Shown one piece after another: positions 23,899-31,535 of a stretch of DNA of 43,824 nucleotides. How positions within the stretch are numbered: the first letter of the stretch is position 1; each line of letters begins with the position of its first letter. Source of the stretch: Hydrogenophilales bacterium (GTDB lineage Bacteria > Pseudomonadota > Gammaproteobacteria > Burkholderiales > Thiobacillaceae); contig JAGXGP010000103.1 in assembly GCA_024636775.1 (NCBI GenBank), positions 1-43,824 of the forward strand, read 5' to 3'. Below the pieces are notes generated by a model. That model did not search any database. It was not told where the DNA came from and was given only the letters and a program-made list of their open reading frames with translations. Made by a program: the position numbers and the translations under genes.

Positions 23899-24324
23899 AT
23901 GACTGACATGTCCCCCGCCACCCTGCTTGCCGACGCGGTGCTGCTCGTGCACCTTGCGGTGGTGCTGTTCATCGTCGGAGGGCTCATTGTTGTTTGGGTG
24001 GGTAATCGGCTGGGCTGGCGGTGGGTGAATGCGTGGAGGTTCCGTTTGACGCATCTGGCTGCGATTGGCGTCGTCGTGGCCGAGTCGTGGCTGGCGATCA
24101 GCTGCCCGCTCACCACGCTGGAGGCGTCGTTGCGCGGTACAACGGGTCATGCGGAAGGATTCATCGCATACTGGGTGCAGCAGTTTTTGTTTTACGACGC
24201 TCCGCCGTGGGTTTTCATTGCGCTCTATAGTGGGTTTGGTGCGCTGGTTGTCGCGGCGTGGTGGCGGTTCCCGCCGCGGCGGACGCGGGGCCAGGTCGAT
24301 GAGGGCACTCAACGCGGCCATTGA
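23899..24324 (+). CDS. DUF2784 membrane protein
   Basis: 141 residues with four hydrophobic segments. The DUF2784 signature is visible: LLADAVLLVHLAVVLFIVGG, W-N-RLGWRW, CPLTTLEASLR, and YDAPPWVF near the third segment. It is an inner-membrane protein of unknown function. Upstream is a GGGGCCAGGCTCGAATTG repeat at 23821. The positively charged C-terminus is predicted to be cytoplasmic. Confidence 0.9.
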   Translation: MTDMSPATLLADAVLLVHLAVVLFIVGGLIVVWVGNRLGWRWVNAWRFRLTHLAAIGVVVAESWLAISCPLTTLEASLRGTTGHAEGFIAYWVQQFLFYDAPPWVFIALYSGFGALVVAAWWRFPPRRTRGQVDEGTQRGH

Positions 24325-24487
24325 TTGATACCCATCGCCCCGCAGGCTAGGCCTGATTTGTGGAATCCAGGTCGCGGTATACGACGGCTATAGGGTTAGG
24401 CAGTCATCACCCGGTTCAGGCACGACATCCGCCGGAGCTCGGTTACTATCCCTTATAAGCAAACCCTTGGCACCCAAACGCTATGCC

Positions 24488-24595
24488 ATGAAAAAATCAC
24501 GGAAATTTTCTGACACCAAAGGTGCGCCGCTGCTGATCAAGGCGTTGAATCAAAGCGAGCAGGTCAAGGTTAAAGTCGAGACCTGCGCCGCGTAG
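24488..24595 (+). CDS. Possible 35-residue peptide
   Basis: MKKSRKFSDTKGAPLLIKAL then NQSEQVKVKVETCAA. There is no clear ribosome binding site, and the second half overlaps AGGTCAAGG/GAGACCTG sequence similar to the hairpin repeats. It may be a fragment of a lost gene. Otherwise the 24325-24657 gap holds nothing recognisable. Confidence 0.25.
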   Translation: MKKSRKFSDTKGAPLLIKALNQSEQVKVKVETCAA

Positions 24596-24657
24596 TTCCG
24601 CCTGATTTCAGCATCGGGTTACCAGCTGCGTTTGATTCTTGAATAGGATAGAAGTCG

Positions 24658-25623
24658 ATGAGCCCGATCCCTGCAATGCTGCTACTGGCCGTCACCTTGT
24701 GTGGCTGTGCCTCCAACCCCCTCCCGGGTGCCCTCGACGTAAAAGATCCAGGGCGATTGCCCACCGCGCAACGCGTGGTGAGTGTTGCCGGGCTTCGTCC
24801 GTGCAACGATGGTCCGGAGCGGACACTGAAAATCGACCCGGACCAGCCCATCAACATTCTGGTTCATGGCTGTAACGGATCCACCGGACGATTCCGTACG
24901 CTCGCGGAAGTGCTGGCTTTTCATGGTCAGCAAACCGCCTGTTTCGAATACGATGATCGCGATAGCCTCATGGTGAGTTCCGGCCAGCTGGCTCGCGCTG
25001 TCGACACGCTTGCACTGCATCAGAATACGCCGCAAATAACGGTGATAGGCCACAGCATGGGTGGCCTCGTTGCACGCAAGGCGTTCATTGATAGCCATCC
25101 CAGCCCGTCACGCAACACACAACTCGACTTGCGTCTGGTCACGGTCTCGGCGCCATTTTCCGGCATTGCCTCGGCGCGAATGTGCGCAGCTCCGGCGTTG
25201 CGGGTCGCCACCCTCGGTCTGAATGATCTCTTGTGCTGGCTTGTCAGTGGCGATAACTGGTACGAGATCACGTCCGCTTCGGGTTTCATCCGGAATCCGG
25301 GCACGCTGATTCCTCAGGTGCGCAGCCATCTCAAGATAGCGACAGACGAGCGCGGCACCTGCCGACGTCACAACGATTCTGACCAATGCATTGAAGACGA
25401 CTATATTTTCAGCCTCGGTGAGCAACAGTATCCACCCGCCACCCATACGTCCCGTACCACAGATGTCGAAGTTGCCGCCGGGCACGTTGAAATTGTCGGT
25501 GAATCCGGTGTCACGCCATACAAGCTAATCAACGTATTTCAGCGCGAAGGCATCATCCGTGCCACACCGCCGGAACGGCTGTCTGCGTTTCAGGCGCTAT
25601 TGACGGAGCTGTATGGACGTTAA
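24658..25623 (+). CDS. Alpha/beta-hydrolase lipoprotein
   Basis: 321 residues. The lipobox LCGC is near residue 17, so the enzyme is lipid-anchored outside the cytoplasm. The alpha/beta-hydrolase fold is shown by the oxyanion-loop INILVHGCNGS and the nucleophile elbow VIGHSMGG (Ser in GHSMG). A His in DVEVAAGHVEIVGE is the likely catalytic His. Several Cys (CGCAS, RPCNDG, CNGS, CFEYDD, DLLCWL, CRRHNDSDQC) suggest disulfides. An esterase or lipase role is likely; the substrate is unknown. Confidence 0.9.
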   Translation: MSPIPAMLLLAVTLCGCASNPLPGALDVKDPGRLPTAQRVVSVAGLRPCNDGPERTLKIDPDQPINILVHGCNGSTGRFRTLAEVLAFHGQQTACFEYDDRDSLMVSSGQLARAVDTLALHQNTPQITVIGHSMGGLVARKAFIDSHPSPSRNTQLDLRLVTVSAPFSGIASARMCAAPALRVATLGLNDLLCWLVSGDNWYEITSASGFIRNPGTLIPQVRSHLKIATDERGTCRRHNDSDQCIEDDYIFSLGEQQYPPATHTSRTTDVEVAAGHVEIVGESGVTPYKLINVFQREGIIRATPPERLSAFQALLTELYGR

Positions 25624-25660
25624 GTACGATTAGTCTGGGTAGCGGGTATGTACAGCAGAA

Positions 25661-25720
25661 TTAATGGGGTCAGCATGAGCTAGCCCGGGCTTTCCGGTTA
25701 CGCAAACGATTGGTTTGCGT
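25661..25720. repeat. Dispersed repeat (copy 2) followed by hairpin ACGCAAAC/GTTTGCGT
   Basis: AATTAATGGGGTCAGCATGA then GCTAGCCCGG matches 17801-17832. The 8-bp hairpin with a GATTG loop follows at 25700-25720, upstream of the TMEM175-like gene. Confidence 0.68.
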
Positions 25721-25763
25721 TGTTGCCCCGGATATGACGTAATCCATGCAATGAAAGCGCGCT

Positions 25764-26369
25764 ATGAACGGACCTAAATCAATTATGGGAAAGGGCAGAC
25801 TGGAAGCCTTTAGTGATGGCGTTCTTGCCATCATCATCACCATCATGGTGCTTGAGATGAAGGTGCCTCATGGAGATGAATTGAACACTCTGCTACCGCT
25901 GATTCCCGTGTTCTTGAGCTATGTACTGAGCTTCGTCTACCTGGGCATCTACTGGAACAATCATCATCACATGCTTCACGCCACACAGTATGTGACCGGG
26001 ACGATCCTGTGGGCAAACCTGCATTTGCTGTTCTGGTTGTCGCTTCTCCCGTTTGTTACGGGCTGGATGGGTGAGAATCATTTCGCATCCGCGCCGACTG
26101 CGCTGTATGGTGTAGTGTTGTTGTTGGCTGCGATTGCGTACTGGATATTGCAGCGCGCCATCATATCCAGTCAAGGCAGCAACTCCTTGCTTGCAAAGGC
26201 AGTTGGACGGGACCTAAAAGGCAAGCTGTCACCCCTCCTCTATGCCCTGGCCATTCCCCTGGCTTTCCTTGAACAGTGGATTGCTGGTGGTCTCTATGTG
26301 TTGGTTGCACTCATGTGGCTGGTTCCTGACCGTCGTATAGTGCGGGTGCTTGGCGAGAAAGAAACATAA
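25764..26369 (+). CDS. TMEM175-type (DUF1211) potassium channel-like membrane protein
   Basis: 201 residues, six hydrophobic segments. The first segment holds FSDGVLAIIITIMVLEMKVP, the FSD-----T signature of the TMEM175 family, whose bacterial members are single-repeat K+ channels that tetramerise. The second segment has YVLSFVYLGIYWNNHHHMLH, also typical. The C-terminal end is basic. Channel activity is family knowledge. The start ATG follows AAAGCGCGCT, a weak site. It lies upstream of the ubiquitin-fusion gene but is separated from it by 257 bp. Confidence 0.9.
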   Translation: MNGPKSIMGKGRLEAFSDGVLAIIITIMVLEMKVPHGDELNTLLPLIPVFLSYVLSFVYLGIYWNNHHHMLHATQYVTGTILWANLHLLFWLSLLPFVTGWMGENHFASAPTALYGVVLLLAAIAYWILQRAIISSQGSNSLLAKAVGRDLKGKLSPLLYALAIPLAFLEQWIAGGLYVLVALMWLVPDRRIVRVLGEKET

Positions 26370-26626
26370 TCCAACGGGCTGCCTAAAAGCCACGTATTTT
26401 TCACGCCATCTGAATTTGCCAAGCTAACAGCGCTCAGGGACAGAGCTTGTCGCTAAAGGCAAGACCTGACCACCTCGTTTGTGGACGACCGGATTCAGGT
26501 CACGGTTTGCAGACGTGTATCCCGTTCTTGAAGCACGTCGTTAAAACTTCTTCGATACCCAGGAACCCGCAGAAGCAGATGCCCCTAGAATAGGCGTTGT
26601 TATTTTATGACAATAAGAAAATTTCC
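26370..26626. other. Upstream region of the ubiquitin-fusion gene
   Basis: It contains a hairpin-family half (CAGAGCTTGTCGCTAAAGGC then AAGACCTGACC, 26441-26471). A TAGAAT hexamer at 26586-26591 is the best -10 candidate, with GGAACC at 26562 as a possible ECF-type -35, both weak. The ribosome binding site before 26627 (AATAAGAAAA) is poor. Confidence 0.35.
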
Positions 26627-27793
26627 ATGCACCTGCTTTACGCCACTCTGTTATCTCTTTTTCTGATCAGCCCTGTATTCGCCATGCAGATATTCGTCAA
26701 AACACTCACGGGAAAAACCATTACGCTCGATGTCGAGCCGAATGACACGATCGAAAACGTCAAGGCCAAGATCCAGGAAAAGGAGGGCGTTCCGCCCGAT
26801 CAGCAAATTCTCGTGTTTGCCGGGAAAACCCTTGAAGACGGACGCACGCTCGTGGACTACAACATCCAGAAGGAAAGCACGCTCCATCTCTCGCTCGTAT
26901 CGGCTGCCTCGCGATCGGCCCCGCAATCTGCGATGCGTGCTGCGTCCGCCTTGCTTGCCCGCTCAGGGCAGCGTGCTGCGCTGCAGGTACTCGACTCGCC
27001 GCTGGGTTCGAGTTCGCCGTTGATTGCCTCGCAATATACCGAGGTTCTGACCCCTGCGGGGCAGCCTGACATCGCCGTAGGCGCGGGGGGAGCGTCGGCT
27101 CGCGGTGGCACGGGTGCCGACCGTTACGATTCGTCCCTGCGCCATGTTTTTCTGGGTGGCGATCTGTCGAGGAGCGCATCAATGCGTTGGGGTGCCATTG
27201 CGGCCTACGGGTTGGGCGAGCTGGATTGGGCCGGCGGGGTGTCGCAGGATGTCGCCCAGCTGGGCGCTTATGCCTACGTCCAGTCCATTCCCGGTGCTGC
27301 CGAGTGGTGGCGTTATTCGGGTGTACTCGGGTTGTTTTGCACACGCTATGACGAGGCGGATGCGTCGGCCACGCCAACACGCTTTGTCGCTCATGGTTGG
27401 CGAACCGACGCGATTGGCCGCGTGGAGTATCTTCCGAGCCCGATGATTTCTTTGCGCTCGACAATTGCGCTATCTGCCGAGCGTGTAGCGGATTCTCCTG
27501 TCTACGGGGGCAAGCGTTCGATGTTTCTGGCCGAGTGGGCCAACGCGGTTCGCGTGGTAGCTGCGGCGTCTTCTCTTGTTCGACCCTACTTTGAAGTGGG
27601 CGCGAATCTGGTCAACGCACCGGGTCTCATCTCACCCGGTGCGTCCCAACATCTCTTCGGTGAAGCTGCTGTCGGAATTGAAGCGCAGACACATCGCGCA
27701 GGCCCGGTCTTTTCGCTACATGCCCGCCATGCGCAGGGCCTGGATGACTATCGTTCCACATCTGCATCGATGGGGCTTGCCTGGAGGATTTGA
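26627..27793 (+). CDS. Ubiquitin fused to an autotransporter-like outer-membrane barrel
   Basis: 388 residues from the ATG at 26627; a TTG ten codons earlier is less likely because it would precede the signal peptide with charged residues. Residues 1-19 ([19 protein letters not shown]) form a signal peptide with a VFA cleavage site. Residues 20-91 are ubiquitin: [20 protein letters not shown] and onward, matching human ubiquitin at about 62 of 71 positions, with all seven Lys kept. The changes are E16D, S20N, D32E, I36V, R42I, I44V, Q49T, S57V and V70S; after Leu71 the sequence diverges, so LRLRGG is absent. Residues about 95-125 are an Ala-rich helix, and about 160-388 alternate as beta-strands ([32 protein letters not shown]) ending ASMGLAWRI, like an autotransporter barrel. 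Predicted secreted or surface-displayed. No E1, E2 or deubiquitinase gene is nearby. Confidence 0.92.
   Translation: MHLLYATLLSLFLISPVFAMQIFVKTLTGKTITLDVEPNDTIENVKAKIQEKEGVPPDQQILVFAGKTLEDGRTLVDYNIQKESTLHLSLVSAASRSAPQSAMRAASALLARSGQRAALQVLDSPLGSSSPLIASQYTEVLTPAGQPDIAVGAGGASARGGTGADRYDSSLRHVFLGGDLSRSASMRWGAIAAYGLGELDWAGGVSQDVAQLGAYAYVQSIPGAAEWWRYSGVLGLFCTRYDEADASATPTRFVAHGWRTDAIGRVEYLPSPMISLRSTIALSAERVADSPVYGGKRSMFLAEWANAVRVVAAASSLVRPYFEVGANLVNAPGLISPGASQHLFGEAAVGIEAQTHRAGPVFSLHARHAQGLDDYRSTSASMGLAWRI
26684..26896 (+). other. Ubiquitin domain within the fusion (Met1 to Leu71 equivalent)
   Basis: Codon 20 of the gene is the ATG that corresponds to ubiquitin Met1, directly after the VFA signal-peptidase site. 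The codons are bacterial in style, without introns. Lys 6, 11, 27, 29, 33, 48 and 63 are all present. Leu8 and His68 are kept; Ile44 is Val, and Val70 is Ser. Confidence 0.95.
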
Positions 27794-27833
27794 CCCTCAC
27801 ACATCAACAGGGATGGCTCAGACTACGGTTTAA

Positions 27834-27888
27834 CAAATAAATGGGTTCAAACACCTTTTATTCTTGGCGCGGTGGGGAACAGAGACTG
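27834..27888. repeat. Dispersed repeat pair downstream of the ubiquitin fusion
   Basis: AAATAAATGGGTTCAAACAC, then CTTTTATTCTTGGCGCGGTG and GGGAACAGAGACTGGCCC. The layout matches 6813-6872. Nothing else is seen in 27794-28085 apart from the next gene's leader. Confidence 0.6.
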
Positions 27889-28085
27889 GCCCTATACCTC
27901 AAGCCTTTGGATTGCGCTACGCAATGGTGAGTCGCGTGACGAAAATATTGAAAGAAATATCCTAAGATAAGTGGCGATGCCTTGAAGCATCTGTTTTCTC
28001 AAAGCTTTCCCATGGCACTTCCACTTAGAACACGGTGCGTAGGTGATGCATGTTTCCCTTTCAATAGTGTTTAACGAGGTGTCTG

Positions 28086-28772
28086 ATGCCTGATGATTTG
28101 AATGACGATGAGTTGCTTGAAGTCAGCTTGAAATCACTACGATTACGCCCGGGTCTTTTTCTGACAATTCAGAGAATGCGCGAGGGCGCGCCGGTGCATG
28201 AAGCACAATTTATCGCAGCCATCGAAGGCAAAGGGGTGATGCTGACGCCAAGTGGCATGGATAGCCTTAAGACGGAGGTCGTCCTTGGCGAAGCGTATTT
28301 GATTCAGGGTTTTACGGGCCAATCCGACTTCTCTTTTACTGCGGTGGCCTTGAATGTCTTTAAGGCACCCTTTGCCCATGTGCTCTTTGCTTACCCGGCT
28401 ACAGCAAAAGCCAAACAGGTGCGCAAATCGATGCGCATGAAAACCGCTTTGCCTGCAACCATCTCGCCCTCTGGCCAGAATAATCCGATTGAAATCTCGA
28501 TCGTCGATTTAAGTGTTGCCGGCGCCATGATTTTGTCGCCCCGTTCCCTGGGGGTGATTGGCGGTCTTTTCGACCTGGTATTTCCAATCAGATTTGACGA
28601 CGTTCACTCCAACCTCAATTTGGTGACCAAGCTTCGCCACAATAATGGCACGGACAACGATGAGCGCAAGATCGGTTTGTCTTTCGAGAATCTATCCCGG
28701 GAACACAAGCTGCTTTTGAATTATTTTGTCGGCAGAATCACAGAAGAAAACTCTTTCATCATTGAGCCCTAG
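28086..28772 (+). CDS. PilZ-domain c-di-GMP receptor (YcgR-like)
   Basis: 228 residues in two parts. Residues about 10-105 form a YcgR-N-like beta domain. Residues about 110-215 are PilZ, with the c-di-GMP-binding motifs R113-KSM-R117 (RKSMRMKTALPATIS) and D141-LSVAG (the D/NxSxxG motif). Such proteins act as flagellar brakes or control surface behaviour when c-di-GMP is bound. The ATG follows AACGAGGTGTCTG. No flagellar or cyclase gene is near. Confidence 0.92.
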   Translation: MPDDLNDDELLEVSLKSLRLRPGLFLTIQRMREGAPVHEAQFIAAIEGKGVMLTPSGMDSLKTEVVLGEAYLIQGFTGQSDFSFTAVALNVFKAPFAHVLFAYPATAKAKQVRKSMRMKTALPATISPSGQNNPIEISIVDLSVAGAMILSPRSLGVIGGLFDLVFPIRFDDVHSNLNLVTKLRHNNGTDNDERKIGLSFENLSREHKLLLNYFVGRITEENSFIIEP

Positions 28773-28926
28773 CGTTTTTTTCCAGCAACGCCGCCCTTAC
28801 CCCGCAGCATCCTTAGCAGCCGCTTTCACAGGCACAGTCGACGGAAAGTGTATGCCTTCACTTTTTGATTCTGACAACTGCTAATTGCTCGTTTGGACCG
28901 CGTGCCCTTGCGGGTTCGGTAAAGCT

Positions 28927-29613
28927 TCAGGCAACCCCTACGGCACTCAACAAGACCTTGGCAGCGGCTTCGGAGGAGGCCGGGTTTTGCCCGGTAATCA
29001 GCAGGCCATCGGTCACGACATGGGGTTGCCAATCGGCTCCCTTGGTGTATTTGCCTCCGTTCGTGACGAGCATGTCCTCAACCAAAAATGGCACAACCTG
29101 GGTCAAGCCCACAGCGTCTTCTTCGGTATTGGTGAAACCCGTCACCGATTTGCCATGCACCACCGACTGGCCATCACTCGCCTTGGGATGGCGTAATACG
29201 GCCGGGGCGTGACAGACACACGCAACGGGTTTGCCTGAGTTCAGCATGGATTCAATCAGCGCAATCGACGCTGCATCCTCAACCAGATCCCATAGCGGGC
29301 CGTGTCCGCCCGGGTAAAACACCGCGTCATAGTCACGGGCCACCATCGCGCTCAGCTTGTTCGTACTGGCGAGGAGGGCTTGCGCTGCCTGATCGGTGCG
29401 GAAGCGACGGGTGGCGTCGGTGTGGAAGTCGGGTTCGTCGCTCTTGGGGTCAAGCGGCGGCTGACCGCCCTGCGGGGAGGCCAGTGTGATTGCGACACCT
29501 GCATCTTTGAACACATAGTAAGGCGCAGCGAACTCTTCCAGCCAGAAGCCGGTTTTTTTTCCGGTATCGCCGAGTTGGTCGTGCGAGGTTAATACCATGA
29601 GTATCTTTTTCAT
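28927..29613 (-). CDS. DJ-1/PfpI family protein (Hsp31-like type 1 glutamine amidotransferase)
   Basis: 228 residues. The class I amidotransferase fold has an early Glu in GFWLEEFAAPYYVFKDAG, the FYPGGHGPLWDL loop, and the nucleophile elbow VACVCHAPAVL with Cys before His. This arrangement marks the Hsp31/YhbO/glyoxalase III group, linked to methylglyoxal removal or protein repair. The expected 5' leader TTTGAAGGAAACCCG precedes the ATG on this strand. It is divergent from nothing and convergent with the PilZ gene. Confidence 0.93.
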   Translation of the reverse strand: MKKILMVLTSHDQLGDTGKKTGFWLEEFAAPYYVFKDAGVAITLASPQGGQPPLDPKSDEPDFHTDATRRFRTDQAAQALLASTNKLSAMVARDYDAVFYPGGHGPLWDLVEDAASIALIESMLNSGKPVACVCHAPAVLRHPKASDGQSVVHGKSVTGFTNTEEDAVGLTQVVPFLVEDMLVTNGGKYTKGADWQPHVVTDGLLITGQNPASSEAAAKVLLSAVGVA

Positions 29614-29667
29614 CGGGTTTCCTTCAAAGGGGTGAGTTGATCTGTGGGATTGTCGGAAAACGGGAGT

Positions 29668-30020
29668 TCAGTCTTTCGCTACCTGAACAATCAATTTGCT
29701 GAAATTCTTGCTTTCGTGCAGGCCGATAAAGGCTTGCGGAGTCTTTTCCAGGCCATCGACAACATCTTCTTTGAACTTGGTCTGACCAATGGTCAACCAT
29801 ACGCTCATCCGTGGAAAAACCTCAACATAGCGATGACTGTCGTCGTCAAAAATCATGAAGCCCTGCCTCGATGTTGCCAGCTTTCGGCTGGCCATAGTCG
29901 AGCAGCCCCATATAGGCAGTAAGCCAAGCACGCCCAATATCTGTGATGGCTGGCCAGGCTTGCATTCAGCTTGGTCAGGCCGCTTGCATCGGTTACAGCG
30001 GTGAATTCGCCATTCGTGAG
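29668..30020 (-). pseudogene. Remnant of an NADP-dependent oxidoreductase (CurA/MDR type)
   Basis: Reading from 30020 downward in shifting frames gives DASGLTKLNASLA, then LGVLG, then GLLDYGQPKAG (another frame), then FDDDSHRYVEVFPRM, then KFKEDVVDGLEKTPQAFIGL and a tail FSKLIVQVAKD. These are consecutive landmarks of a medium-chain dehydrogenase/reductase. The cofactor-binding middle (GASGAVG region, about 100 residues) is missing, and several frameshifts are present. It is clearly dead. Confidence 0.82.
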
Positions 30021-30265
30021 TTGGATCCCATCAATTGCTTGCTGCTGCAGAAGTTGCCTGGCTATGTTCGCTGCCGAACAGAAGCGTCGAGCCTGAATGA
30101 CTACGATAGCGTGAATACACAAGAGGGATCAGCATGTTCGGTCATTCGCTTCGACCGCTGACGCATCACCAAGGCAGTTTCCGTCGTCATCATATGTAGC
30201 TATGCCATCCACGATGGTTTATCAAACGTGATTGTTTTCATCATTTACCCCAAAGGGAAGCCAGT

Positions 30266-31168
30266 ATGAACATCACGTCCAAGCAAACAAGCAGTACACA
30301 CCATGCCAACGCACTGAAATCGTTGCCGGTTCTGACATTGGCGGTGATGGGCGTGTTTTGCGGCGCCTCCTCGGCATGGGCCACGCCTGTACTGGGTTCG
30401 GCTCAGAGCTTTGCGGTCCTGGGATCCTCGACGGTGACCAATACCGGCCCGACCACGCTCTGGGGCGATCTGGGTCTTTACCCGGGTACTTCGTACACGC
30501 CTGGGTCTGCGGGGGTGACCCAAACGGGAACGGTACACCTGGCGGATGGCGTTGCGCAGCAGGCGCTGATTGATGCCCGCAAGGCATACCATGCGCTTGC
30601 CGGTCTATCGGCCACCAGCGATTTGAGTAGCGTGGGTCTGGACTTCTACAACAGTGCTGCAAATGCGCTGACTCCGGGTGTTTATTCATTTAGCTCGTCG
30701 GCTTTATTGACTGGCGGCCTCTATCTAGACGCTCAAAACAATACCGATGCACTCTGGGTATTTCAGATCGGGAGCGCGCTCACGACGCTAAGCGGTTCGA
30801 GTGTCAATCTGCTGAATGGCGTTGCCGGTGCAGATTACGGACTGTATTGGCAGGTCGGCAGCTCTGCTACGCTTGGCACCAGCACGGCGTTCGCAGGAAA
30901 CATTCTCGCGGATCAGAGTGTTGCCCTGAATACCACGGCAACGATGTTGTGCGGCAGGGCTATCGCGTTGAATGGGGCGGTGACCCTGGATTCCAACACG
31001 ATCTCCAACGATTGTCTCAACGGCAGCATCAACGGACCCAGCGACTACGGCAGTATCGGCTACAGTGGCAACCCCGGTGGCGTCGTGGCTGTACCCGAAC
31101 CGGCAACACTGGCGCTGTTTGGACTCGGATTGGCGGGGCTCGGATTTACCCGCCGTCGCCTGACCTGA
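30266..31168 (+). CDS. DUF3494 ice-binding-like protein with PEP-CTERM anchor
   Basis: 300 residues. The signal peptide ends near SAWA|TP. The DUF3494 domain (about 43-255) opens with LGSAQSFAVLGSSTVTNTGP and contains GTSTAFAGNILADQSV and RAIALNGAVTLDSNTI, the right-handed beta-helix family first known from ice-binding proteins; many members act in adhesion. The C-terminus has VPEPATLALFGLGLAGLG followed by RRRLT, a PEP-CTERM sorting signal cut by an exosortase. AAAGGGAAG precedes the ATG. Export to the envelope or exopolysaccharide is expected. No exosortase gene lies in the window. Confidence 0.95.
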   Translation: MNITSKQTSSTHHANALKSLPVLTLAVMGVFCGASSAWATPVLGSAQSFAVLGSSTVTNTGPTTLWGDLGLYPGTSYTPGSAGVTQTGTVHLADGVAQQALIDARKAYHALAGLSATSDLSSVGLDFYNSAANALTPGVYSFSSSALLTGGLYLDAQNNTDALWVFQIGSALTTLSGSSVNLLNGVAGADYGLYWQVGSSATLGTSTAFAGNILADQSVALNTTATMLCGRAIALNGAVTLDSNTISNDCLNGSINGPSDYGSIGYSGNPGGVVAVPEPATLALFGLGLAGLGFTRRRLT

Positions 31169-31183
31169 GAGCACGCTTCTCCA

Positions 31184-31213
31184 CGACAAACCCCGCTGCT
31201 GCGGGGTTTGTCG
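31184..31213 (+). terminator. Hairpin after the PEP-CTERM gene
   Basis: CGACAAACCCCGC, loop TGCT, GCGGGGTTTGTCG: a perfect 13-bp stem 15 bp after the stop codon. A long T-tract is lacking, so it may be a weak or assisted terminator. Confidence 0.8.
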
Positions 31214-31400
31214 TTTCGTGAGAACGAAACACGGGACAATAGGTGACAGACCACAGTTTGTTGGTACCCAAACATCAGAACCTCGGATCAGGTCTTGAAA
31301 ATCCACGAACTTTAGGTGGCCTTTTGCTTTTCCGGTGACATACATAAGATCGGGTTATTCTGTGTCCCGAAATGAACTTGGGGTCAGCAGGAGGACGTAC

Positions 31401-31466
31401 ATGAACGATATCCAGCTCAAAAATCCACTGCACGGCATCACGCTTGAAAATATGTTCAACGAATGA
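31401..31466 (+). pseudogene. Truncated VF530/DUF2132-family gene
   Basis: After AGGAGGA, ATG starts MNDIQLKNPLHGITLENMFN then E and TGA. NNPLHGITLE is the hallmark opening of the small VF530 family (about 70-80 residues). The following codons (DIGIKSFDLS) faintly recall the later SI-SSLKFL part, but stop codons intervene. A premature end of a once-complete gene is the best reading. A GGGGTCAGCAGG core lies at 31379, next to the binding site, and a GTGACAGACC copy is at 31240. Confidence 0.65.
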
Positions 31467-31535
31467 GTCAGCGGCTACAGTTGACCCGTTATGGTGTATT
31501 CACCCCCATTGGACATCGGTATAAAGTCCTTTGAC

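Noticed and set aside
26760-27464. Minus-strand frame across the ubiquitin fusion
   Set aside because: Arg/His/Pro-rich composition and no start signals; shadow of the ubiquitin-barrel gene.
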